64,000 nt of DNA from Streptomyces liangshanensis (GCF_011694815.1 NZ_CP050177.1:4379001-4443000); one strand, 5' to 3'. Shown: positions 52,434 through 61,916, counted from the first letter of the stretch. Translations and numbers: made by a program. The notes: generated by a model from the sequence alone, not told the origin.

Positions 52434-54590
52434 ATGAGTCGTCGTTCCAGCGGGCTGATCGGGGTCTGGGCCGAGGCGCAGCGGCAGCAACAGAGGCAGC
52501 GGGAGGCGCAGGAGCGGGCGGCGTTCCGGCAGCAGCGGGACACGGAGCGGCAGCAGCGGGCGTACGCGCGCGAGGTGGCGCGGTACGGCCGGGAGCAGCA
52601 GGCGGAGTACCGGCGGCAGCGGGAGGCGGAGGCGCGGCGCCGTACGGAGGAACTCGACGCGCGGGTCGCGGTGTTGGAGGGCCTGCTCGCGGCCGGGTGC
52701 CGGGCGCCGGCGTTCCGTACGTCAGCGCTGGCCCGGGTGGAGGAGATCGAGCCGTTCGCGCCGGGGCAGTTGGCGTATCCGGTGCCGCTGCCTGACCCGG
52801 CGCGCTACCAGCCGCAGGCCGGCGGCTGGACGGCCGGGCGGCGGGCGGCGGCGCAGCAGGAGGCGCAGGCCAGGTACGCCCAGGACCTGCACGCGGCGCA
52901 GCTGGCGGAGGGGCGGCGGCAGGAGCAACTGGCCTCCTACCGGCGGCAGTACGACGCGTGGGCGCAGGGCAGGCTGGCGGAGGTGCGGGCGCACAACGCG
53001 GGGGTCGCGGCGACGGTGGAGGCGTTGCGGACGGGGGATCCGGAGACGGTGGTCGAGTACTTCTCGGCGGCGCTCTACGCCTCCACGGGCTGGCCGGAGG
53101 ACTTCCCGCGCCAGGTGTCGGCGGCCTTCGACCGCGGGGCGGGGCAGTTGGTGCTCGACTGGGAGCTGCCGGGGTACGCGGTGGTGCCCGAGGTGAAGGC
53201 GGTGCGGTTCGCGCCGAGCCTGGACCAGGACAAGGAGTCGGCCAGGCCGGTGACGCAGCGACGGGCGCTGTACCGGGCGGTGTTGGCGCAGTGTGTGCTG
53301 CTGGTGCTGCGCGATCTGTTCGCGGCGGACGAGTTCCGTACGGTGCGTTTGGTCGCGCTGAACGGGTTCGTGGACGACTTCGATCCGGCGACCGGGCAGC
53401 GGGCGCGGGTGTGCCTGGCGTCGGTGCTGGCCGAGCGGGACGCGTTCGACGGGTTGAACCTGGAGCTGGTCAGCGCGGTGGACTGCCTGACGGAGGGGCT
53501 GCGGGGGCAGTTGTCGGCGCGGCCCGACCAGCGGGCGGCGGTACGGCCGGTGCGGCGGCCCGACGAGGTGGGCTCGGGGGTGGTGTCCCACGGGGGCGGT
53601 GAGGAGCCGGATCTGCTCGCGATGGATCCGGTGGAGTTCGAGGGTCTGGTCGCGGAGTTGTTCCGGGCGCGCGGGATGCGGGCGGTGATGACGCAGCGCT
53701 CGAACGACGGCGGGGTGGACGTGGACGCCCTGGACCCGGACCCGATCAGCGGCGGGAAGATCATCGTGCAGGTGAAGCGGTATCGGGGGACGGTGTCACC
53801 GAGCGCGGTACGCGACCTGTACGGCACGGTGCAGGGCGCGGGGGCCAACAAGGGCGTGCTGGTGACGACTTCGGGCTTCGGGCCGGGGTCGTACACCTTC
53901 GCCAACGGGAAGCCGCTGACGCTGATCTCGGGCACGGAGCTGGTGGACCTGCTCCACCAGCACGGGCTGCGGGGGCGGTTGGGGGACGGGGGGACCGGTG
54001 CGGGCGTCGGGAGCGGTTCGGGTGGGGGGTCCGGTGCGGGAGGCGCCCCGGCCGCGTCCGCCACCACCGCGCCGCCGCCGGACAACACCGGGACCCCCGG
54101 CGCCGACGACTTCAACACGCTGGGCATGACCTGGGCGGGGACGGTGGCGCTGGACGTGTGCGCGCTGGTGTGCCGGGGGAGCCGTGTCCTGAGCGACGAC
54201 CACTTCGTCTTCTTCAACAACGAGCGGACACCGGACGGTTCGGTGCGGATGGTCCCCGCGGCGGCCGGCGACCGGGCCGCGATACGGGTGGCGTTCGACG
54301 CCCTCCCGGCGGCCGCGGACCGGCTGGTGATGGTCGCGGCGGTCGACCCGGTGGTGAACCCGGAGGCGGACCTGTCGGGCTTCACCGAGGCCGGTATCCG
54401 GCTGCGGGACCGGGCGGGCGCGGAGCTGGACCGCCTGGACGTCTCGGACGGCCGCCCCGGGGAGACGGCGCTGGTCCTGGGCTCGTTCCGCCGACGCGCG
54501 GGCGGCGACTGGGACTTCGTACCGGGCGGGAAGGGGTACCGGGACGGACTGGGCGGCCTGGTGGGGGACTTCGGGATCGAGACGGAGTAG
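52434..54590 (+). CDS. Mrr-type restriction endonuclease fused to TerD
   Basis: 718 residues from ATG 52434. Residues 12-80 are a Gln/Arg/Glu-rich coiled coil; 80-390 an uncharacterised region with VEYFSAALYASTGWPEDFP; 397-510 an Mrr nuclease domain (MDPVEFEGLVAELF, NDGGVDVDA with Asp429, QVK at 446-448, the PD-(D/E)xK core); a Gly/Ala/Pro linker (515-555) leads to a TerD domain (about 557-716, DDHFVFFNNERTPDGSVRM) with acidic calcium-binding residues. Fusions of nucleases with TerD are known from comparative genomics of tellurite/stress systems. It probably cuts modified or foreign DNA under stress control. It has an own terminator. Confidence 0.86.
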   Translation: MSRRSSGLIGVWAEAQRQQQRQREAQERAAFRQQRDTERQQRAYAREVARYGREQQAEYRRQREAEARRRTEELDARVAVLEGLLAAGCRAPAFRTSALARVEEIEPFAPGQLAYPVPLPDPARYQPQAGGWTAGRRAAAQQEAQARYAQDLHAAQLAEGRRQEQLASYRRQYDAWAQGRLAEVRAHNAGVAATVEALRTGDPETVVEYFSAALYASTGWPEDFPRQVSAAFDRGAGQLVLDWELPGYAVVPEVKAVRFAPSLDQDKESARPVTQRRALYRAVLAQCVLLVLRDLFAADEFRTVRLVALNGFVDDFDPATGQRARVCLASVLAERDAFDGLNLELVSAVDCLTEGLRGQLSARPDQRAAVRPVRRPDEVGSGVVSHGGGEEPDLLAMDPVEFEGLVAELFRARGMRAVMTQRSNDGGVDVDALDPDPISGGKIIVQVKRYRGTVSPSAVRDLYGTVQGAGANKGVLVTTSGFGPGSYTFANGKPLTLISGTELVDLLHQHGLRGRLGDGGTGAGVGSGSGGGSGAGGAPAASATTAPPPDNTGTPGADDFNTLGMTWAGTVALDVCALVCRGSRVLSDDHFVFFNNERTPDGSVRMVPAAAGDRAAIRVAFDALPAAADRLVMVAAVDPVVNPEADLSGFTEAGIRLRDRAGAELDRLDVSDGRPGETALVLGSFRRRAGGDWDFVPGGKGYRDGLGGLVGDFGIETE

Positions 54591-54599
54591 CGGGGGCGC

Positions 54600-54632
54600 G
54601 TCTCCGGTGGGGGCGGGTGCCCCACCGGAGAC
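54600..54632. terminator. Bidirectional hairpin after the Mrr-TerD gene
   Basis: GTCTCCGGTGGGG and CCCCACCGGAGAC are perfectly complementary (13 bp) with a 7-base loop, between two convergent genes. Confidence 0.8.
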
Positions 54633-54639
54633 GGCCGCC

Positions 54640-56088
54640 TCACCGCCCCGACAACCGGTCCGCGACCCGGGCGATCCGGTCGGTGGCCGCGCTGCGCGCC
54701 GTCGACTCCCGGCGGTCCGCCGTGCGGTACGCCGCGTACATGCCGTGGACCCCCAGCCACCGGAACGGCTCCGGTTCCCACGCGCGGACCTTGTGGTTCA
54801 CCCAGGGCAGGGTGGTCAGTTCGGTCGCGCCCGCCTGGCCCGAGTCCTGCTGGACCAGGTCCCGCAGGGTGCGCGCCGCGAGGTTGGCGGTGGCGACGCC
54901 CGAGCCGACGTACCCGCCCGCCCAGCCGAGACCGGTCGTACGGTCCAGCGTGACGGTCGCGCACCAGTCGCGCGGTACGCCGAGGACGCCCGACCAGGCG
55001 TGGTCGACGTGGACACCGGCGGTCGTCGGGAAGAAGCGGACCAGGATCTCGCGCAGTGCCTCGACCGTCGCGGGCTGCGTACGGCCGTCGTTGTCGGTCC
55101 TGGAGCCGTAGCGGTACGGGTGCCCCCGGCCGCCGAGCGCGATGCGGCCGTCCGCCGTGCGCTGCGCGTACATGTACGCGTGCGCCATGTCGCCCAGCGT
55201 CTCGCGGCCCTCCCAGCCGATGGTGGCCCAGACCTCGTCGGACAGCGGCTCGGTCACGATCATGGAGGAGTTCATGGGGAGCCAGGTGCGGCGGGAGCCC
55301 TTCAGCGCCGCCGTGAAGCCCTCGGTGCAGCGCAGGACGTACGGGGCGCGGACCGTGCCGTACGGCGTGACCGCGTGCTTCGGCCTGATCTCCGTGACGG
55401 GTGTCGACTCGTGGATCGTCACGCCGAGCGCCTCGACGGCCGCCGCGAGCCCCGTCACCAGCTTGGCGGGGTGCAGACGGGCGCCGTGCGGGGTCCAGGT
55501 GGAGCCGACGGCGCCGGTGACGCGGATCCGTTCCGCCGTCTCGCGGGCGCCGCGCAGGACGCGGTCCGTCTCGCCGAACGCGATCTCCACCGAGTGGAAG
55601 GCCTGGAGGCGGGCCAACTGGGCCGGGGTGTGGGCGACTTCGAGGACCCCGCCCTGGTGGATGTCCGCGTCGATCCGCTCCTCGTCGGCGGCGCGCACGA
55701 CCTCGTCCACGGTGTCGTTCATCGCCCGCTGGAGCCGTACCGCCTGGTCGTGGCCGTGCAGGCGCGCGTAGCGGTCGCGGCCCGCGACGCCGTTGTAGAG
55801 CCAGCCGCCGTTGCGCCCGGAGGCGCCGTACCCGCAGAACTTCGCCTCCAGCACGGTGATGTTGAGGAAGGGGGCGGCCTTCTTGAGGTAGTACGCGGTC
55901 CAGAGGCCGGTGTAGCCACCGCCCACGACGCACACGTCGGCGGTCGCGTCGCCGGGCAGCGGCTCGCGGGGCGCGGGGACGCCGTCCTTCGCGTACCAGA
56001 AGGAGATGCCGCCGTTGACGGTGGAACCGTCGACCGGGGAGCCGCTGACCTCGGGACCACGCTTCGTCCTGCTCATGGAGGTGTTCAT
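54640..56088 (-). CDS. FAD-dependent amine oxidase (DAO/PuuB-like)
   Basis: 482 residues from ATG 56088. DVCVVGGGYTGLWTAYYL (about 52-69) is the FAD Rossmann loop, followed by LEAKFCGYGASGRNGGW, where the Gly-rich string holds the flavin in gamma-glutamylputrescine oxidase and related DAO enzymes. WSGVLGVPRDW and GGYVGSGVATANLAARTLRDL close the FAD site. The substrate is likely a primary or secondary amine or amino acid. A separate role in oxidising polyamines is probable from the PuuB pattern. It diverges from the APH gene at 56219. Confidence 0.83.
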   Translation of the reverse strand: MNTSMSRTKRGPEVSGSPVDGSTVNGGISFWYAKDGVPAPREPLPGDATADVCVVGGGYTGLWTAYYLKKAAPFLNITVLEAKFCGYGASGRNGGWLYNGVAGRDRYARLHGHDQAVRLQRAMNDTVDEVVRAADEERIDADIHQGGVLEVAHTPAQLARLQAFHSVEIAFGETDRVLRGARETAERIRVTGAVGSTWTPHGARLHPAKLVTGLAAAVEALGVTIHESTPVTEIRPKHAVTPYGTVRAPYVLRCTEGFTAALKGSRRTWLPMNSSMIVTEPLSDEVWATIGWEGRETLGDMAHAYMYAQRTADGRIALGGRGHPYRYGSRTDNDGRTQPATVEALREILVRFFPTTAGVHVDHAWSGVLGVPRDWCATVTLDRTTGLGWAGGYVGSGVATANLAARTLRDLVQQDSGQAGATELTTLPWVNHKVRAWEPEPFRWLGVHGMYAAYRTADRRESTARSAATDRIARVADRLSGR

Positions 56089-56218
56089 ACGCCTGAGCCG
56101 GCGCCCCTGTCCATGGTCGTCCGCGCCGATTCGTCGTCCGCGCTGATCGGTCGTCCGCGCCGATCCGCTCGCGTAATGCGCTCGCGCCGCCCGTCCGCGC
56201 CGCCCTAAAGTCCCGTAG

Positions 56219-57112
56219 GTGATCGACATCCCGGAGGAACTGGCACGTTCGCAGGCGAAGGCCAACGGGGAGGCGGGCCGGGCGTTCGTCGCCCGGCTGC
56301 CGGATCTGGCGGCGGAGTTCCTGGAGCGGTGGGAGCTGCGGCTCGGCGGGCCCGCGATGTACGGCATGTGCGCGCTGGTGCTGCCGGTGACGCAGGCGGA
56401 CGGTACGGCCGCGATGCTCAAGCTCCAGTTGCTGGACGACGAGTCCGTGGGCGAGGCGGTGGCGCTGCGGCTGTGGGAGGACGCGGGGGCGGTACGGCTG
56501 CTGCGCCACGATCCGGTGACCGGCGCGCTGCTCCTGGAGGCGCTGGACGCGACGCGGGACCTGGCGGGGGTGGAGTCGCGGGAGGCGGTACGGGTCGTCG
56601 CGGAGCTGCTGGCGCGGCTGACGGCGGTCCAGGCGCCGCCGGAGGTGCGGAGCCTCGGTGACGTCGCGGCGGGGATGCTGGAGACCGTACCGGTCCTGTC
56701 GGCGCGGCTGCCGGACGCGGCGGAGCGGGCCCTGCTGCGGGACTGCGCGGCGGCGGTGCGCGAGGTGGCGGGGGAGCCGGGGGACCGGCTGCTGCACTGG
56801 GACCTGCACTACGAGAACGTACTGGCGACCCCGCCGGGCGACCCGCGCGGGCCGTGGCTGGCGATCGACCCCAAGCCGCTGTCCGGCGACCCGGGCTTCG
56901 ACCTGATGCCCGCGCTGGACAACCGCTTCGACGCGGCGGAGACGCTTTGGCGCTTCGACCTGATGACGGAGGTCCTGGGCCTGGACCGGCAGCGGGCGGC
57001 GGCCTGGACGCTGGGCCGGGTGCTCCAGAACAGCCTGTGGGACGTGGCGGACGGCGAACGGGCGCTGCACCCGGACCAGGTGTCGGTGGCCCACACCCTG
57101 CTGCGCCGCTGA
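56219..57112 (+). CDS. Aminoglycoside phosphotransferase, APH(6)/streptomycin-kinase-like
   Basis: 297 residues. The catalytic loop LLHWDLHYENVLA contains Asp195 and Asn200, and AIDPKPLSGDPGFDL the metal-binding Asp; MLKLQLLDDESVGEAVAL has the ATP-binding Lys. The order and WDLHYEN string are those of APH(6) streptomycin 6-kinases and hydroxyurea phosphotransferases. The gene starts at GTG 56219 without a ribosome binding site; TAAAGT ends 9 bases before it, as in leaderless messages. Resistance is not proven: many such enzymes act on other substrates. Confidence 0.8.
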   Translation: MIDIPEELARSQAKANGEAGRAFVARLPDLAAEFLERWELRLGGPAMYGMCALVLPVTQADGTAAMLKLQLLDDESVGEAVALRLWEDAGAVRLLRHDPVTGALLLEALDATRDLAGVESREAVRVVAELLARLTAVQAPPEVRSLGDVAAGMLETVPVLSARLPDAAERALLRDCAAAVREVAGEPGDRLLHWDLHYENVLATPPGDPRGPWLAIDPKPLSGDPGFDLMPALDNRFDAAETLWRFDLMTEVLGLDRQRAAAWTLGRVLQNSLWDVADGERALHPDQVSVAHTLLRR

Positions 57113-57179
57113 CCCCTGCCCCCAGAGGCAGACGGCCCCCCTGCCCCTCCCCCCGTCCCCCACCCGTCACACTGACCCC

Positions 57180-57656
57180 ATGATTCGTACCGCCACCGCG
57201 GCCGACGTCCCGGTGATCCACACGATGGTCCAGGAACTCGCCCTCTACGAGAAGGCCCCCGACGAGGCCCGCGCCACCGAGGCCCAGTTCCACGAGGCCC
57301 TCTTCGGCGAGCACCCCACCGCGTTCGCCCACATCGCGGAAACCCCCGACGGCGAACCGGCGGGCTTCGCGCTGTGGTACGTCAGCTTCTCCACGTGGCG
57401 CGGGGTGTCCGGCATCCACCTGGAGGACCTGTACGTACGCCCCACCCACCGCGGCGCCGGCCACGGCAAGGCCCTCCTGACCGAACTGGCCCGCATCTGC
57501 ACGACCCGCGGCTACGAACGCCTCGAATGGTCGGTCCTGGACTGGAACGAACCGTCCATCGCCTTCTACCGCTCCCTGGGCGCCCTCCCCCAGGACGGCT
57601 GGACCACCTTCCGCCTGACGGACGACGCCCTGTCGGCGCTGGGCACGGCGGGTTAA
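57180..57656 (+). CDS. GNAT acetyltransferase (diamine/thialysine type)
   Basis: 158 residues. MIRTATAADVPVIHTMVQEL, YEKAPDEARATEAQ, GFALWYVSFSTWRGVSGIHLEDLYV, RGAGHGKALL (acetyl-CoA loop) and WSVLDWNEPSIAFYRSLGA are typical of the spermidine/spermine acetyltransferase 2 (thialysine) group. It is likely to acetylate a small amine. No ribosome binding site precedes the ATG. The FAD amine oxidase two genes upstream may share its substrate class. Confidence 0.88.
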   Translation: MIRTATAADVPVIHTMVQELALYEKAPDEARATEAQFHEALFGEHPTAFAHIAETPDGEPAGFALWYVSFSTWRGVSGIHLEDLYVRPTHRGAGHGKALLTELARICTTRGYERLEWSVLDWNEPSIAFYRSLGALPQDGWTTFRLTDDALSALGTAG

Positions 57657-57673
57657 CAGGTGAATCCGGCGTG

Positions 57674-58258
57674 ATGGGGAAACCGGCTCGGTCGGCCTGG
57701 TGGGAGCGGCTGCCAGCCGGGATTCGCGACGAGATCGACGGATACGTGCTCCGGGACGCCATGCTCGCCGCGATCCGTGTTGTCGTGGACGTCGGTCGTG
57801 TCGGTGACGGCGTGGGGGTCGGCGAGGCGCAGCTCATTGTCGGTGACCGCTACGCGTACCACGGTGCCCGGATCGCGCGTGCTCCGGAAAGCCCGCTCGA
57901 CCTGGAGTCCTTGGCCCGCCGCGCCGGCGGTGCGGCCGGCCGCGTAGTGGCGATCGAAGCGGTGTGGGACGGCGACACCGTCCACGACTGGTTCGTGAGA
58001 CTCCTGGCCGTCACGGCCGACCCGGCCGACCCGGCCGGAGAGCACACACTGGCCATCATTTACGCGCACACGGCCGGACGGCATCTCGATCGCGGCGAAG
58101 GCGAGGACAGCGGCCCGCGCCGCCCGCGCCGGGAAGCGACGGCTGCCGAAACGGCCGGCGGCGCTCTGGCTGCCCACCTCTCCGTCCCCTTCCATTTCGC
58201 GAGTCCGGACACACCCGACGACGAAGCCCCGCGCTGGGAACGGCCGTCGGCCGGTTGA
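57674..58258 (+). CDS. Unknown soluble protein
   Basis: 194 residues from ATG 57674 (or GTG 57671 with AGGTGA upstream). The N-terminus, WWERLPAGIRDEIDGYVLRDAMLAAIRVV, is helical and recurs in Streptomyces proteins of unknown function as I remember them. The middle is mixed (AQLIVGDRYAYHG, LESLARRAGGAA, VHDWFVRLLAV) and the C-terminus polar. It begins 17 bp after the GNAT gene and is probably co-transcribed. No motif gives a function. Confidence 0.65.
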   Translation: MGKPARSAWWERLPAGIRDEIDGYVLRDAMLAAIRVVVDVGRVGDGVGVGEAQLIVGDRYAYHGARIARAPESPLDLESLARRAGGAAGRVVAIEAVWDGDTVHDWFVRLLAVTADPADPAGEHTLAIIYAHTAGRHLDRGEGEDSGPRRPRREATAAETAGGALAAHLSVPFHFASPDTPDDEAPRWERPSAG

Positions 58259-58278
58259 TCGACGCTTACGCGTGACTT

Positions 58279-58863
58279 TCAGGTGCGGCGGGGGGCTGGG
58301 GTGAGTTTGGAGAGGTCCAGGGTGACTTCGAAGGGCAGTGTCAGGTGGAGTGAGTCCCTGAAGATCGCTACGGGTACGTAGGTAGCGGTCGGCTCGTCGA
58401 GTTCGTAGACGTGGACCACCGGAGATCCGTCCTCGTCCTCGACGCACCAGTAATGGGGGATGCCGGCCTTCGCGTACTTGAGGAGCTTCACCGTGCGGTC
58501 CCGGTGGGCGGACTCGGGGGAGACGACCTCGATGACAAGGCGTACCTCGTCGGGTGAGAACCAGGTTCGGTCGCGGTCGTAGGCGGCACTGGTCACCAAC
58601 AAGTCCGGCTCGGGCCGGTTTCGCTGATCGAGCTTGATGGTCATCTCGCGGCCGACTTCGGTGTCGGCGGGCACCTGCTCCATCAGGGCGACGGTGAGCA
58701 TGGTGATGAGGTGACCGTGCCACCACCTCTGCGGCCACAGCACGAACACGAGTGCTCCGTCGATCAGCTCGGTGTGGCGGGGGGCCTCGGGGAGGTGGTC
58801 CAGATCTTCCGCGTACCAGCCCTCCGGGCGTGGCGGGCGCATCCAGTCGGGTAGTGCGGTCAT
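58279..58863 (-). CDS. Uma2 family (DUF820) putative nuclease
   Basis: 194 residues. WYAEDLDHLPEAPRHTELIDGALVF, RPEPDLLV (Asp87), VIEVVSPESAHRDRTVKLLKYAKAGIPHYW (the core, with Glu112, Asp122 and Lys126) are the PD-(D/E)xK residues of the Uma2 family; HYWCVEDED follows. Uma2 proteins are plentiful in Streptomyces and cyanobacteria; a DNA nuclease role is predicted but unproven. It converges with the unknown gene at 57674 and overlaps nothing. Confidence 0.87.
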   Translation of the reverse strand: MTALPDWMRPPRPEGWYAEDLDHLPEAPRHTELIDGALVFVLWPQRWWHGHLITMLTVALMEQVPADTEVGREMTIKLDQRNRPEPDLLVTSAAYDRDRTWFSPDEVRLVIEVVSPESAHRDRTVKLLKYAKAGIPHYWCVEDEDGSPVVHVYELDEPTATYVPVAIFRDSLHLTLPFEVTLDLSKLTPAPRRT

Positions 58864-58941
58864 GGGACAAAGCTAGGGATTTCGCCGGTCGGGGGGAGGC
58901 CGTCGCTCGGGGAGTCCTCCTTCGGGGTGACCGGCTCACGA

Positions 58942-60639
58942 CTAGACCGCCGCGCCCGGGGCGTCCGACGCGTTGGACGCGCCTTGGGAGCGGGGGGACT
59001 TGGCGTTGATCAGGATCGCGCCGATGATCGCCGCCGCCAGCAGGATGATCGCCGCCCAGGCGATGGCCACCGTGAAGCCGTGGACCGTGCCCGTGTTCAC
59101 GATGTTCGCCCGCTCCGCCGGGGTCAGGCCGCCCTCGCGGGCCGCCGCGGCGAGGTGTGCGGTCAGGTACGTGGTCGTGCTGGTCGCCGCGATCGTGTTC
59201 AGCAGCGACGTACCGATCGAACCACCCACCTGCTGCGCCGTGTTGACCGTCGCCGACGTGACGCCGGAGTCGCTCTGCGCGACCCCCGAGGTGGCCGTCG
59301 AGATGACCGGCAGGAACGTCAGGCCCAGTCCGAAGCCCAGCAGGATGGTGCCCGGCAGGATGTGCGCGGGATAGCTGGAGTGGGTGTCGATGAAGGTCAG
59401 GGAGTACATCCCGCCCGCGCTCAGCAGCAGCCCCGGGACCACGAGCAGGCGCGGCGCCACGAGGGGGAGCAGCCGGGCGGAGATCTGCGTCGAGCCGATG
59501 ATGATGCCCGCGGACAGCGGCAGGAAGGCCAGGCCGGCCTTGATCGGCGAGTACCCGAGGATGTTCTGGAGGAAGAACGTCAGGAACAGGAACGCGCCGA
59601 ACAGCCCGATCGTCGTCAGCGCCATCACCAGCACCGAGCCGCCCCGGTTGCGCTCCTTGATGATGTGCAGCGGCAGCAGCGGCGCCGGGGACCTGGTCTG
59701 CCACCACGTGAACGCGGCGAGGAGCGCCACGCCCACGCTCAGCACCGACAGCACCTCCGTGGACGTCCACCCGTCCGACTCGGCCTGGCTGAACCCGTAC
59801 ACGATCGCCACGAGCCCGCCGCAGCCGAGGATGACCCCGGGAATGTCCAGGTGCGCGTTCCTGGTGCCCTCACGGTCCTTGAGCAGGATGAACGCGCCGA
59901 TGACGGCGAGGAGGGCGATGGGGACGTTCACGTACAGGCACCAGCGCCAGCTGAGCCATTCGGTGAGGATGCCGCCGAGCAGCAGCCCGATCGCGGAGCC
60001 GCCGCCCGCGATGGCGCTGAAGATGCCGAAGGCCTGGGCGCGTTCCTTGCCCGTGGGGAAGGTCGTGGTGAGCAGGGACAGCGCGGACGGCGCCAGGAGG
60101 GCGGCGAAGATGCCTTGGAGCGCGCGGGAGAGGAAGAGCATCTCCTGCCCGGTGGAGGCGCCACCGATCGCGGAGGAGCCGGCGAAGCCGATGAGGCCGA
60201 TGATGAACGTGCGCTTGCGGCCGACGAGGTCGGCGACCCGGCCGCCCAGGAGCAGCAGACCACCGAAGGCCAGGGTGTACGCGGTGATCACCCACTGGCG
60301 GTTCCCGTTGCTGATGTGCAGCGCGCGCTGGGCGGAGGGGAGCGCGATGTTCACGATCGTCGCGTCGAGCACCACCATGAGCTGCGCGGTCGCGATGACG
60401 GCCAGGGCCCACCAGCGGCGCGGATCGGGCTCGTCCGCGGGGACGGGTGTGGCGCCGGGGTCCGTGGGGCCGGGGTCGGAGGGGGCGGGGTCTGAGGGAG
60501 CGGGGTCCTTGGCGCCGGGGTCGGCGTTGGTGGGGTTCGAGGAGCCGGTCCCCGCGTCGCCCGGTCGGCCGCTCGGCGAGTCGCTCGGTGAGTTGCTCGA
60601 CGAGTCGCTCGGGGGACCTGGGGTCGACTGATCGCTCAT
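58942..60639 (-). CDS. DHA2 family (EmrB/QacA-like) MFS exporter
   Basis: 565 residues from ATG 60639 (GGAAG eight bases upstream). Fourteen hydrophobic segments; LDATIVNIALPSAQRAL (motif D1, helix 1), GGRVADLVGRKR (motif A) and the antiporter motif GGSAIGLLLGGIL (motif C, helix 5). A 65-residue low-complexity N-terminus precedes helix 1, with repeats of (A/S)DPxPSDP. It should expel drugs or metabolites in exchange for protons. No regulator is adjacent. Confidence 0.88.
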   Translation of the reverse strand: MSDQSTPGPPSDSSSNSPSDSPSGRPGDAGTGSSNPTNADPGAKDPAPSDPAPSDPGPTDPGATPVPADEPDPRRWWALAVIATAQLMVVLDATIVNIALPSAQRALHISNGNRQWVITAYTLAFGGLLLLGGRVADLVGRKRTFIIGLIGFAGSSAIGGASTGQEMLFLSRALQGIFAALLAPSALSLLTTTFPTGKERAQAFGIFSAIAGGGSAIGLLLGGILTEWLSWRWCLYVNVPIALLAVIGAFILLKDREGTRNAHLDIPGVILGCGGLVAIVYGFSQAESDGWTSTEVLSVLSVGVALLAAFTWWQTRSPAPLLPLHIIKERNRGGSVLVMALTTIGLFGAFLFLTFFLQNILGYSPIKAGLAFLPLSAGIIIGSTQISARLLPLVAPRLLVVPGLLLSAGGMYSLTFIDTHSSYPAHILPGTILLGFGLGLTFLPVISTATSGVAQSDSGVTSATVNTAQQVGGSIGTSLLNTIAATSTTTYLTAHLAAAAREGGLTPAERANIVNTGTVHGFTVAIAWAAIILLAAAIIGAILINAKSPRSQGASNASDAPGAAV

Positions 60640-60837
60640 CGAGATCTTCCTTCGCAGTGGACCTCTGCTGCCATGGGTCAGCTCAGAACACCACGAAACG
60701 GGTGGTTTCGCCCCTTGGTGGGAGAGGGGGGCGCGTACCGGCAGGGGCTCGCGTACCGGCGCCGGACCCCTGTACCGGCGCCGGTACGCGCTTCGCGGGC
60801 CCGGGCGCCGTGGAGGGTGGCGCCCGGACACCGGGCT

Positions 60838-61836
60838 CTACGGCTCCAGTACGACCTTCCCCATGGTCGCCCTGGTCTCCAGCGCGCGGTGCGCCGCGGC
60901 CGCTTCGGCGAGCGGGAAGCGCTGTACGGCGGGGCGCAGCCGGGCGGCGGCGGCCTCCGCCATCGCACGCTCCTCCAGGACCCGTACGTCCCCGCCAGCC
61001 TTGTTCAGCATCGCCGGGCCGAGGACGGACTCGGAGGTGATGGACCTGGCGGCCAGTTCCTCGTCGGTGAACGTCAGCGGCGCACCGTCGTGCGGGCCCT
61101 CCCCCGACCAGCCGAAGACCACGTGCCGGCCGCCCTCGGCGAGGAGGTCGACCGCGGCGAGGGCGGTGGGGCCGCCCACGGAGTCGAAGACGACGGTGGC
61201 GCCGCGTTCGCCCAGACGGCCGCGTACCTGGTCGGGCCAGTCGGGGCGGGTGTAGTCCACGGCGAGGTCGGCGCCGTTGCCGGTGACAGCCGCGACCTTC
61301 GCCGGGCCGCCCGCGAGGCCGATCACGGTGGCGCCGAGGTTCTTCGCGTACTGGACGAGCAGCGTGCCGATGCCACCGGCCGCCGCCGTCACGACCACGA
61401 CGTCGGCGGGGCCCAGGTCGGTGAACTGGACGATGCCCATCGTCGTACGGCCCGTCCCGATCATCGCGACCGCCTGCGCCGCGTCCAGGTTCTCCGGGAT
61501 CTCGTGCAGCCGGGCGGCGTCCGTGACGGCCAGCTCGGCGTAGCCGCCGGGGACCATGCCGAGGTGGACGACCACGCGCCTGCCGAGCCACCCCGGGTCG
61601 ACGTCCGCGCCGAGCGACTCGACCGTGCCCGCGACCTCGCGGCCCGGGATCGTGGGCAGGTCGGCGGGGGCGGGGAAGGGGCCCGGCCGGCCCTGGCGCA
61701 GGGCCGTGTCCAGCAGGTGCACCCCGGCGGCGGCGACGGCGATCCGCACCTGGCCGGGGCCGGGGAGGGGGTCGTCGACGGTCTCGTACGTGAGGTTCTC
61801 GGCCGGGCCGAAGGCATGGAGGCGGACGGCGTGCAT
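60838..61836 (-). CDS. Quinone reductase-like MDR oxidoreductase (SoxR-type promoter)
   Basis: 332 residues from ATG 61836 (GGGAG seven bases upstream). YETVDDPLPGPGQVRI, IPGREVAGTVESLG and VVTAAAGGIGTLLVQYAKNLGA are the GroES and Rossmann parts of NADPH:quinone reductase (QOR/zeta-crystallin) with no zinc ligands. It likely reduces quinones in a redox-cycling response. A SoxR-type box lies 63-80 bp upstream. In S. coelicolor SCO4266, a quinone oxidoreductase of this type, is a known SoxR target; orthology is likely from position but not checked. Confidence 0.87.
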   Translation of the reverse strand: MHAVRLHAFGPAENLTYETVDDPLPGPGQVRIAVAAAGVHLLDTALRQGRPGPFPAPADLPTIPGREVAGTVESLGADVDPGWLGRRVVVHLGMVPGGYAELAVTDAARLHEIPENLDAAQAVAMIGTGRTTMGIVQFTDLGPADVVVVTAAAGGIGTLLVQYAKNLGATVIGLAGGPAKVAAVTGNGADLAVDYTRPDWPDQVRGRLGERGATVVFDSVGGPTALAAVDLLAEGGRHVVFGWSGEGPHDGAPLTFTDEELAARSITSESVLGPAMLNKAGGDVRVLEERAMAEAAAARLRPAVQRFPLAEAAAAHRALETRATMGKVVLEP

Positions 61837-61898
61837 GGCGGACTCCCTGAGGCTGAGGCCGGCCGGGGGACGGCCGGTCCGGTACGGCCACCCTCGGA

Positions 61899-61916
61899 CG
61901 TCAAGCGCGCTTGAGG
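61899..61916 (-). promoter_or_regulatory. SoxR-type operator
   Basis: On the minus strand TTGACC (a -35) is followed by TCAAGCGCGCTTGA (a 14-bp palindrome), and the box CCTCAAGC..GCTTGACG. From the -35 to the next hexamer is 19 bases, the long spacer typical of MerR/SoxR-activated promoters. The palindrome covers the stop codon of the upstream FAD gene. Confidence 0.65.

Noticed and set aside
53075..57163. 1362-residue minus-strand frame
   Set aside because: It covers Mrr-TerD, the FAD enzyme and APH genes in antisense or shifted frames; composition is Arg/Pro-rich nonsense.
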